Shown: positions 17,101 through 24,069 of the stretch, piece after piece | Position numbering within the stretch: position 1 is the stretch's first letter | Layout of the letters: every line of letters starts with the position of its first letter | DNA from: B16-G9 sp964400655 | Lineage (GTDB): Bacteria > Bacteroidota > Bacteroidia > Bacteroidales > F082 | Assembly (NCBI GenBank): GCA_964400655.1 | Contig: CAYNVN010000169.1 | Location: 1 to 25,955, forward strand | Direction of reading: 5' to 3' | DNA: 25,955 bases | Position numbers and translations under genes: made by a program | The notes under the pieces: generated by a model | The model's input: only the letters and a program-made list of their open reading frames with translations | Told to the model about the DNA's origin: nothing | Database searches by the model: none

Positions 17101-17129
17101 TTGGCAACCTGTTATTTTTTCTACTTTTG
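17101..17129 (+). promoter_or_regulatory. Promoter of the gatE operon
   Basis: TTG at 17101-17103, an 18-base spacer, and TACTTTTG at 17122-17129 (exact TAnnTTTG) form the best -33/-7 pair in the window. It predicts a start near 17136 and a leader of about 28 bases before the gatE ATG at 17164. It is a Bacteroidota-type promoter, so the operon is adapted to its host. Confidence 0.6.
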
Positions 17130-17163
17130 GGATTTTTGAGAAATTTAAGAAACACCTACCTGT

Positions 17164-19119
17164 ATGCAGTTTGACCCCAAACGCAATTATGAAAAGAGCC
17201 GGGAAAAAACCGGTTATGTTCCGCGTAAAGATGCCGGACAGGAAATTTACGATAAGTACGGATTTATGTCGGGGCTGGAGGTTCACCAGCAGCTGTTGAC
17301 CAAAGAAAAACTGTTTTGTCATTGTCCTGCCGGTATTTACAACAAAGATGATGAGTATGATGCCGAGCTGATACGGCATATGCGCCCAACGTTAAGTGAG
17401 CTTGGCGAATACGACGGCACGGCTTTGATGGAGTTTAAAACCCGCAAGGAAATTGTTTATCGTATTAATAACGAAAATGCCTGTACTTACGAAGTGGACG
17501 ACACACCGCCGTTTCCGATTAACCGTGAGGCTTTGGGAATTGCGCTCGAAATATCGTTGTTGTCGAAACTGAATATTGTGGGCGAAGTGCATATTACCCG
17601 TAAGCAGTATCTCGACGGAAGCATTCCCACCGGATTTCAGCGGACTGCCATTCTTGGTGTTGAAGGAGAATTGGAGCTGCCTCATAAAAAGATAAGATTG
17701 ATACAGCTGAGCATTGAAGAGGACTCATGCCGCGAAATTTCCGATATAGGCCACCGGCGGGTTTACAAAACCGACCGGCTGGGTATGCCGCTGATTGAAA
17801 CGGTAACCTATCCCGACTGTGTTAATCCCGACGAAGTAAAAGAGGCTTGTGATTACATTCGGTTTTTAAACCGGAGTACGGGCAAAGTGCGTACCGGTGT
17901 GGGAGCCGGCCGCCAGGATGTAAATGTCAGCTGCAAAGGGGGTACCCGCGTCGAAATAAAAGGGGTTGCCCATACCAAATGGATTCCGGAACTTACCCAT
18001 AACGAAATGTTCCGCCAGTGGGCATTGTTGCAGATAAAAGATATTTTAAAAGGCAGAATTACCGATGCTGACAAGTGGAAAATCAACCACATTGAAATTG
18101 TTTCGGAACATGTTGGAAAAGAAAAACCCCTGAACGAAGATATTAAATTCGTAGCGGTTAACCTGCCGGGATTTAAGGGGATATTAAGCCATTTTACCCA
18201 GCCGGGTAAAATGTTTGCCAACGAAATTTCCGACCGGCTGAAAGTGATTGCCTGCCTTGAAAAGCCAAACCTTATCCATACCGAAGAGTTTGAGCCTTTG
18301 GTTGAGGAGAAGACCTGGGAGATGATAAGAAAACAACTTAATGCCGGGGAAGAGGATGCGCAGCTGATAATCTGGGGTGTTGAAGAGGATATGCCCACGG
18401 CTCTTGAAACCATCGAAGAGCGTTGTAAAATGGCGTTTGAGGGGGTTCCGCAGGAAACCAGAAAATCGCTGGAAGACGGAACCACCATTTTTGAAAGGGT
18501 GTTGCCCGGTGCCGACCGCATGTATCCCGATACCGATTCGGCTCCCATTCCGTTGAAAAACGAGTACATTGAGGAGTTAGCCAAAAATCTGCCGACACAA
18601 ATCATCGACCGGTATAAACAGTTAAAAAAATGGCATGTGCCCGAAGATACCTACACCTATATCTTTTCAAAAAACCTATTCCCGCTGATGGAACGTATCG
18701 TAAACGAGCTGGGTGTAAATCCCGGATTTTTGGGAACCTTTTTGGGCCACAGGGTTAAGTTTGCCGAGGGGCATTACAAACATCCCAAGGAGTTTAAATA
18801 TACCATGTTGTATCATCTTTTTAAATTTTTAAATGACAACGGTTTGAATGAACAACTCGCACTTCGGATGTTGCCCGAACTGATACAACACCCGAAAATG
18901 GATTTCGAGTCGATTTTAAATGCCATCAAATTTAAACGCTACCGGAAAGAGGAAATTTTAGACAAAATACCCATCCTTACTCATAAATTTGCCGAAGGGA
19001 AAACAATTATTGTTGAATCGGACCTGATTAATTATGTTACCGGCCAGCTCAGAAATATGGCTTTGGGAAACATGAGCCTGAGGGAACTTAGCGAAAGTAT
19101 TAAAGGTAAACATTTATAG
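17164..19119 (+). CDS. gatE: Glu-tRNA(Gln) amidotransferase subunit E (archaeal-type GatE)
   Basis: This is a 651-residue protein of the GatB/GatE kinase-transamidase family. It phosphorylates Glu-tRNA(Gln) and amidates it to Gln-tRNA(Gln) with ammonia from GatD. Features that fit GatE and not GatB are SGLEVHQQLLTKEKLFCHCP (36-55), RHMRPTLSELGEYD (71-84), TGFQRTAILG (156-165), a GAD-type insert at about 325-430 (as in AspRS) before PGADRMYPDTDSAP (448-461), and a helical tRNA-binding tail ending at 651. GatB is about 475 residues and lacks the insert. The N-terminus has about 30 residues more than archaeal GatE. It is followed 4 bases later by a small membrane protein gene and then gatD. No broken motifs were seen. 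Confidence 0.95.
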   Translation: MQFDPKRNYEKSREKTGYVPRKDAGQEIYDKYGFMSGLEVHQQLLTKEKLFCHCPAGIYNKDDEYDAELIRHMRPTLSELGEYDGTALMEFKTRKEIVYRINNENACTYEVDDTPPFPINREALGIALEISLLSKLNIVGEVHITRKQYLDGSIPTGFQRTAILGVEGELELPHKKIRLIQLSIEEDSCREISDIGHRRVYKTDRLGMPLIETVTYPDCVNPDEVKEACDYIRFLNRSTGKVRTGVGAGRQDVNVSCKGGTRVEIKGVAHTKWIPELTHNEMFRQWALLQIKDILKGRITDADKWKINHIEIVSEHVGKEKPLNEDIKFVAVNLPGFKGILSHFTQPGKMFANEISDRLKVIACLEKPNLIHTEEFEPLVEEKTWEMIRKQLNAGEEDAQLIIWGVEEDMPTALETIEERCKMAFEGVPQETRKSLEDGTTIFERVLPGADRMYPDTDSAPIPLKNEYIEELAKNLPTQIIDRYKQLKKWHVPEDTYTYIFSKNLFPLMERIVNELGVNPGFLGTFLGHRVKFAEGHYKHPKEFKYTMLYHLFKFLNDNGLNEQLALRMLPELIQHPKMDFESILNAIKFKRYRKEEILDKIPILTHKFAEGKTIIVESDLINYVTGQLRNMALGNMSLRELSESIKGKHL

Positions 19120-19123
19120 ACTG

Positions 19124-19645
19124 ATGAATGCACCAAAAGAAATAGTAGAAGTTGAACTGCACCGCTATTTTGAGGAGCTGAAACCGCTTTTGGTTGAGAA
19201 GACCATAAAGCTCGAAGAGGAAGATTTGAGCGTTGAGCAGAAGGTTACCATACACTTGGAATTTATTAAAAAGGCGGTACTACTTTTTATTCCGGTATTA
19301 AAGAGTTTTATTGTTAATCCGGTTAATGCGGCCGTTAAAACGGCAACCAAAGAGCTGAAAATATTTGGCTCTGTCGGCATGATAGCCATTGTGCTGCTTG
19401 TGTTTTTTATGGTAGGATGGCTAACCTTATCGGTATTGGCAGGAGTTTGGTTTTACGATCACGGTTACAGTTTGACAAATTCGGTGCTTTACTCATTGAT
19501 CTTTCAGATTGTCTCCTTTTTGGTGGTTTCATCGCTGGGACTTCTTTTGATATCAAAAAGTATGCTCGTCTCTTTAATCGGTTTTTTCAGGAAAAAGAAG
19601 AAGTCGGTAAAGGATCAAACAGAAAATAATAAACAACATGAATAA
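19124..19645 (+). CDS. Small membrane protein between gatE and gatD (holin-superfamily/YqjE-like)
   Basis: This is a 173-residue protein whose function I do not recognise. Residues 1-55 are acidic and helical (EVELHRYFEELKPLLVEKTI). Residues about 80-110 form a first strong membrane helix ending in WFYDHGYS, and about 120-148 a second. The tail (about 152-173) is basic then polar (FRKKKKSVKDQ). The two-helix hairpin with a WxxDH turn resembles the phage holin superfamily 6 / YqjE type, which is inference. It starts 4 bases after the gatE stop. Its end overlaps the gatD start by 8 bases (ATGAATAA), so all three genes are translationally linked. A role as a membrane tether or regulator of the amidotransferase is possible but unproven. 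Confidence 0.85.
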   Translation: MNAPKEIVEVELHRYFEELKPLLVEKTIKLEEEDLSVEQKVTIHLEFIKKAVLLFIPVLKSFIVNPVNAAVKTATKELKIFGSVGMIAIVLLVFFMVGWLTLSVLAGVWFYDHGYSLTNSVLYSLIFQIVSFLVVSSLGLLLISKSMLVSLIGFFRKKKKSVKDQTENNKQHE

Positions 19646-21023
19646 CGATATTTTTCAGGGTTATAAAGGCGATGCCCTAAAGGTTTTACAAAAATTTAAA
19701 GTCCGTGTGTGGGGTACGGCTGTTATTGAAACTACCCGCGGAACGTTTGAGGGAACCGTTTTACCCCGTGCCGAAAACGACGATGATCAGCACATTGTTA
19801 TTAAAATAATAACCGGATACAACATAGGTATCGATGTGGTTACCATCAAATCAATGAAAGAGACGGGCTATAAAAAGGCCAACTATAAAATCCCCGAAAA
19901 GGAGTTTCCCGTAACACCGGGTCTGCCAAAGGTAAAACTGTTTGGTACCGGCGGAACCATTGCTTCGCGACTCGATTACCGTACCGGTGCGGTTATTCCT
20001 GCTTTTTCGCCGGGAGAGCTTTACGGAGCCGTACCCGAGCTGGCCGATATTTGTAACCTTGAAACCGAAAAGGTTTTTGCCGTTTTCAGCGAAAACATGG
20101 GCGGTAAACAGTATGTAGCCCTTGCAAAAGCCATTGGTAAAGAGATAGAAAAAGGTATTGACGGTATTGTTATCGGACACGGAACCGACACCCTGCACCA
20201 TACCAGTGCGGCACTTACCTTTATGTGTCAGAACTTACCGGTGCCGGTGGTATTGGTGGGTTCGCAACGCTCGTCGGACAGGCCGAGCTCCGATGCGGCT
20301 TTGAACCTGATGCACGCCATGAAAGCTGCCGGACATTCCGATATCGCCGAAGTGATGGTTTGTATGTTCGGCCCCACCTCGGATGAGTACGGACTGCTTC
20401 ACAAAGGTACACGGGTTCGTAAAATGCACTCTTCATACCGCTCAACCTTTCGAACCATTGGCGATACTCCTCTTGCCATGATCAACCGTAAGGAGATAAC
20501 ACCCATTAAAAAGAGATACAATAAACGGCGCAACGATAAAGAGGTAAAAATCCTTCCCTATTTCAGTGACGAGGTTACCATGCTCTATTATTCTCCGGGT
20601 ATGAAGCCCGATGTGCTGGATGCCATGGTGGATGCCGGTTATAAGGGGATTATTTTTGTAGGAACGGGACTGGGGCACGTTAACAAAGAGCTTTACCCTG
20701 CCATCGAACGCGCGCATGCTAAAGGGGTACACATGTTTATGACACTGCAAACCATTTGGGGTTACGTTCAGATGTTTGTGTACGATACGGGCCGCGATAT
20801 GATGGCCAAAGGAATTATCCCCGCCGGAAATATGCTGCCCGAAGTAGCCTGGGTTAAACTTTCGTGGATACTGGGTCAAACCGACGATCCCGAAAAAGTA
20901 AAAGAGATGATGCTTACTCCGGTAAACGACGAGATTACCTTACGCGAACCTTATAACGGTTATCTTGTTTATCAGGGAGGCGTTCCCGAGGTGGAAGAGT
21001 TCATCAAAAATGTGCATAAGTAA
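19638..21023 (+). CDS. gatD: Glu-tRNA(Gln) amidotransferase subunit D (archaeal-type GatD)
   Basis: This is a 461-residue asparaginase-like glutaminase subunit that releases ammonia from glutamine (or asparagine) for GatE. Residues 1-85 form the GatD-specific SH3-like N-terminal domain (VRVWGTAVIETTRGTFEGTV, then GYNIGIDVVTI), which free L-asparaginases lack. The asparaginase core follows, with GTGGTIASR (103-111; Thr107), HGTDT (181-185; Thr183, Asp184) and RKMHSS (261-266; Lys262). These correspond to the Thr, Thr-Asp and Lys active-site residues of archaeal GatD. Length and order match archaeal GatD. The ATG at 19638 overlaps the end of the upstream membrane protein gene. The only hairpin downstream has its T-tract on the opposite strand. 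Confidence 0.95.
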   Translation: MNNDIFQGYKGDALKVLQKFKVRVWGTAVIETTRGTFEGTVLPRAENDDDQHIVIKIITGYNIGIDVVTIKSMKETGYKKANYKIPEKEFPVTPGLPKVKLFGTGGTIASRLDYRTGAVIPAFSPGELYGAVPELADICNLETEKVFAVFSENMGGKQYVALAKAIGKEIEKGIDGIVIGHGTDTLHHTSAALTFMCQNLPVPVVLVGSQRSSDRPSSDAALNLMHAMKAAGHSDIAEVMVCMFGPTSDEYGLLHKGTRVRKMHSSYRSTFRTIGDTPLAMINRKEITPIKKRYNKRRNDKEVKILPYFSDEVTMLYYSPGMKPDVLDAMVDAGYKGIIFVGTGLGHVNKELYPAIERAHAKGVHMFMTLQTIWGYVQMFVYDTGRDMMAKGIIPAGNMLPEVAWVKLSWILGQTDDPEKVKEMMLTPVNDEITLREPYNGYLVYQGGVPEVEEFIKNVHK

Positions 21024-21041
21024 TTTTCGGTTACCGGGTAT

Positions 21042-21076
21042 AAAAAAAATAAGCCGTTCAATTTCTGAACGGCTTA
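21042..21076 (-). terminator. Intrinsic terminator of the minus-strand T9SS protein gene
   Basis: There is an 11-bp perfect inverted repeat, TAAGCCGTTCA (21050-21060) and TGAACGGCTTA (21066-21076), with a 5-base loop. The run of eight A at 21042-21049 becomes an eight-T tract directly after the stem when read on the minus strand. It is therefore a canonical terminator for the gene ending at 21162. On the plus strand the stem has no T run, so it would stop gatD transcripts less well. Confidence 0.8.
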
Positions 21077-21161
21077 AGTGTGAAGGATAAGATAACCTCT
21101 CCTTTTTATTAACCCAACAACTATTAAAAGGCCTTCACATTATTTTCTTTATCAAAGTGTT

Positions 21162-23699
21162 TTATTTTATTACAACCACTTTATTGCTGATTGTGTTCAT
21201 GTTGCCGGCTTCAATCAACAGATAATAAACCGTTGGCGGCAGATTGTTAACCTTAATTTTGGTTATTAAAGAACCGTTATCAACTTTTTTGTTTTCCTGA
21301 TAAACAATTTGTCCCTGCAGGTTAACAAGTTTCATGTTTACCGATGCGCTGTTTAATCCGGTGAGCGAAACCGATAAAACATCGTTAACCGGATTGGGAT
21401 AAACCAAAATATTTGCTTCTGTTGTTTCCCCGACGGCGGTACACTGGTCGATGGTTACGGTAAAGGTTTCAGCCGATCCGCTACAGTTGTTGTTTACGGT
21501 TTCGGTAACATCCACATAGGTTGTCGCTCCCTGTGGGGCGGTCCAAAAAACGGTAATTTCGTTTGTGCCCTGTCCCGAAGTAATTTCACCGCTGCCGGTA
21601 ATAGTCCATTGGTAGGAGCTGTTTTCGTTGTATTCAACGGTGTAGGTACCTTCGTCAAGATGACACACCAAATTGTCGCCGTTAATAACAGGTGTGGGAC
21701 TGTTTAAAACGGAAACAAGTAACGAATCCTGGGTAGTACCTGTTCCGCAGCTATTTTGACCGTAAGCTGCAATGTAGGCACTTCCCGTAAATCCGGTTGT
21801 CCATGTTACCGTTCCAACGGTATCATTTCCGGTAATGGTTCCGGCATCTGCCGGCGATATTGTCCATAAATAGGAGGTTGCTCTTTGGGCCTGAGCAATT
21901 GTATAATCCGAAGAGGTTTCGCCGCAAATGGTATCGGCACCCTGCGGAATTTCGGTAGCGGCCGGCGGCGAGTCGATGGTAATAACGGCTTCTCCCGACA
22001 TATCAGAAGAGCAGTAGGTACCGAATCCCTGTGATGTATAGGTACCGGCATCGGTATAATAACCAAAACTAATGGGATTTCCTGTTCCGGCCACACTGTC
22101 TCCAACCATTAAATTGTCCAGATAAAGAACATACTTAATACCGGTTTCCGAGCCATCGAGAGTAATTTCAATACCGTTACCACCCTGGCAATAGCTTCCT
22201 CCGTCAGAAATGGTAAATTCTCCGGGATTTGGATTCAGGGTACAGTTTAATTCATCGGACCAGTTGCTTTCGCTGCACATATTGGCGGCTTTTACTTTTA
22301 TGGTATAATCACCGGTCCATGTATCCGAAGCAATAAAGGTGGCAGTTGTGTCGTCGCCATCGATGGTTCCTGCATCGGCCGGCAATACTTCCCAGGTATA
22401 GGAGTCGGCATAAGCAACGGAGTGGGTGGTATAATCGGCACTATAACCGGAACACACATTTTGATCTCCTTCGGGCGTATCGGGTTGTGCCGGTTCATCG
22501 ATAACGGTAATCATATCGGGTTTAAGCAGCGTTAACGAAGTGTCGCCGTCCGAAATGGTAAGCGTTACATCATAAACGCCGGGAGTGTTGTAAAAAACAA
22601 CAGGGTTTTGTTCCGTTGAGGTGGCGGGAGTTCCTCCATCAAAAGTCCATAACCATGATGTGGGGTTTCCTGTTGATTCGTCGGTAAAGTTTACGCTGTT
22701 GGTTGCACAAACGGAGTCGGTATCGGCACTAAAGGCAACGGACAAAGATGCCATTTTACGCAGGATTGTTCCGCTACCTCCCACAACAAAACCGTTACCT
22801 CCGTAAGTAAATTTAATTTTTTTATGTGCTCCGGGCGGGTCGCTATAGTCTAATTGCCAGTTGTTACCGTCGTCGTGGCTGATATAGATCAGGGCTGGTG
22901 AGCCGGTGGTATAAATGCTGTCTTCTTCAAATACATAAGCCGTGTTTACATTGTTTCCGCCTGTATAGTTGGTTGTCCATGTTTGTCCTCCATCCTGTGT
23001 AACCATCTTTTTTCCGTCTTCACCACCAACAACGCCGTAGTCGGCCGTAGAAAAATCGACACCCATAAAGGACATTTGAAAAATACCCGTGTAGATATTA
23101 CTCCAGGTATGCCCCCCGTCGGTTGATTTTGAAATTTTCTCATCGTTACCTACAACATACAGGGTTGTAGCCGAACCGTAGCATACATCATGGGTGCTTT
23201 GCGATAGTCCCGTGGCTTTGGTCCATGTGGCCCCTGCATTTGAAGTATAAAATATGTCGCCGTCGGCGGTGGCTACCACACCGTTGTTTGCATCCCAAAA
23301 TTCAATATCTTTAATATACCAAATGTTAGGGTCGATGACAATGGGAGTCCAGGAAGCTCCCGCATTGGTAGTTTTGGCAAAATAGTTTTGCCATCCGCCA
23401 ATATATCCCGTATCCTGCGAAGTAAACCAGCAGGCTTCAAGTCCGGGAATGGTTCCAACGGTTATATCGGTCCACGTTGCACCTTCATCGGTGGTTTTTA
23501 AAATAACTCCGGTACCGTTATAGGTTGAACTTTCACCAACAATAAAGCCGGTTTCGCTTTGGTTACCGCCAAAATGAACATCCGTTAATAAATATGAAGT
23601 AGGTGACGAGATGGTTTCCCACGATTGAGAAAACATAGGTGTTGAAAGTAATACGGATAGTAAAACGGTTATCGAAATTTTTAAAATGTCCTTAATCAT
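21162..23699 (-). CDS. T9SS-secreted protein with Asp-box propeller, PKD domain and C-terminal sorting domain
   Basis: This is an 845-residue exported protein. The signal peptide is 1-25 (ending PMFSQ). Six Asp-box/BNR-type motifs follow (KTTDEGATW, KTTNAGASW, YTSNAGATW, KSTDGGHTW, VTQDGGQTW, ISHDDGNNW) at about 68, 109, 151, 191, 233 and 273, spaced 40-42 residues. This predicts a Ycf48/sortilin-like beta-propeller. A PKD domain spans about 320-402 (SWLWTFDGG, PGVYDVTLTI), then come several PKD/Ig-like units. A T9SS type A sorting domain forms the last 75 or so residues (ILVYPNPVNDVLSVSL, ending NKVVVIK). It should be exported by the Por secretion system and attached to the surface or released. 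Its ligand is unknown. It follows a small ORF by 18 bp. Confidence 0.9.
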   Translation of the reverse strand: MIKDILKISITVLLSVLLSTPMFSQSWETISSPTSYLLTDVHFGGNQSETGFIVGESSTYNGTGVILKTTDEGATWTDITVGTIPGLEACWFTSQDTGYIGGWQNYFAKTTNAGASWTPIVIDPNIWYIKDIEFWDANNGVVATADGDIFYTSNAGATWTKATGLSQSTHDVCYGSATTLYVVGNDEKISKSTDGGHTWSNIYTGIFQMSFMGVDFSTADYGVVGGEDGKKMVTQDGGQTWTTNYTGGNNVNTAYVFEEDSIYTTGSPALIYISHDDGNNWQLDYSDPPGAHKKIKFTYGGNGFVVGGSGTILRKMASLSVAFSADTDSVCATNSVNFTDESTGNPTSWLWTFDGGTPATSTEQNPVVFYNTPGVYDVTLTISDGDTSLTLLKPDMITVIDEPAQPDTPEGDQNVCSGYSADYTTHSVAYADSYTWEVLPADAGTIDGDDTTATFIASDTWTGDYTIKVKAANMCSESNWSDELNCTLNPNPGEFTISDGGSYCQGGNGIEITLDGSETGIKYVLYLDNLMVGDSVAGTGNPISFGYYTDAGTYTSQGFGTYCSSDMSGEAVITIDSPPAATEIPQGADTICGETSSDYTIAQAQRATSYLWTISPADAGTITGNDTVGTVTWTTGFTGSAYIAAYGQNSCGTGTTQDSLLVSVLNSPTPVINGDNLVCHLDEGTYTVEYNENSSYQWTITGSGEITSGQGTNEITVFWTAPQGATTYVDVTETVNNNCSGSAETFTVTIDQCTAVGETTEANILVYPNPVNDVLSVSLTGLNSASVNMKLVNLQGQIVYQENKKVDNGSLITKIKVNNLPPTVYYLLIEAGNMNTISNKVVVIK

Positions 23700-23717
23700 C
23701 TGCTTATATTTTTGTGT

Positions 23718-23876
23718 TTATTTTTGAGAAGATTTATTCTTGTTTTTCTCCTTATCGATGGCTCCGATAATTTTTTGCAATGCACTTGCTTTGTTTTTAT
23801 TTCGCTCGATGATTAGATCGAGCTTTTTTGAATAGCCGTTGTCTTCTTCCGGCAGATTGCTTTTATCGTTTGCCAT
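23718..23876 (-). CDS. Small charged hypothetical protein (52 residues)
   Basis: This ORF runs from ATG at 23876 to TAA at 23718 and encodes 52 residues starting MANDKSNLPEEDNGYSKKLD. It is Lys-, Asn- and Glu-rich with a predicted single helix (LDLIIERNKNKASALQKII) and no signal peptide or membrane segment, so it is probably cytoplasmic. It ends 18 bp before the T9SS protein gene on the same strand. I do not recognise the family. Support comes from its position in an otherwise empty 370-bp gap, its helical heptad-like pattern, and a weak -7-like box upstream. Confidence 0.55.
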   Translation of the reverse strand: MANDKSNLPEEDNGYSKKLDLIIERNKNKASALQKIIGAIDKEKNKNKSSQK

Positions 23877-24069
23877 GCTGTTTGTGTCCGTTAAATCGTT
23901 TTAAAATCATACGGCAAAGAAAGAGTCATTTGTAAATACGAAGGTTTAATTGTGAATTACATTAAATATACCACCGGCTTACATTAGTTATACAAAACGG
24001 TGTAACACATTAAAGATGTATATGTTAAATAAAAAACCAAGAAGAAGGAAAAAGATAAAAACCACCGGT
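23877..24069 (-). promoter_or_regulatory. Intergenic region with possible promoter for the small ORF
   Basis: The 193 bp hold no further ORF that looks real. On the minus strand TTTCTTTG (23922 to 23915) is one mismatch from TAnnTTTG and lies 38 bases before the small ORF. Just after the TPR/HTH gene stop, a short AAACC-GGT-GGTTT hairpin with a T-rich tail could act as a weak terminator. Both are weak signals. Confidence 0.25.

Noticed and set aside
17047..17379. N-terminal extension of the OstA-like open frame up to 17379
   Set aside because: It overlaps the gatE promoter and first codons on the other strand. The signal peptide and an exact -7 box both fit the start at 17046, so the extra 111 codons are chance open frame.
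17853..18605. 250-residue open frame antisense to gatE
   Set aside because: It is Ser- and Pro-rich with no domain pattern and lies entirely opposite the well-conserved gatE. It is a shadow frame.
17164..19119. GatB of a bacterial GatCAB complex
   Set aside because: The length (651), the GAD-like insert and the FQRT and SELGE motifs are those of GatE, and gatD lies in the same operon with no gatA or gatC nearby.
19638..21023. Free L-asparaginase
   Set aside because: The N-terminal SH3-like domain with the GYNIGI motif and the linkage to gatE identify GatD.
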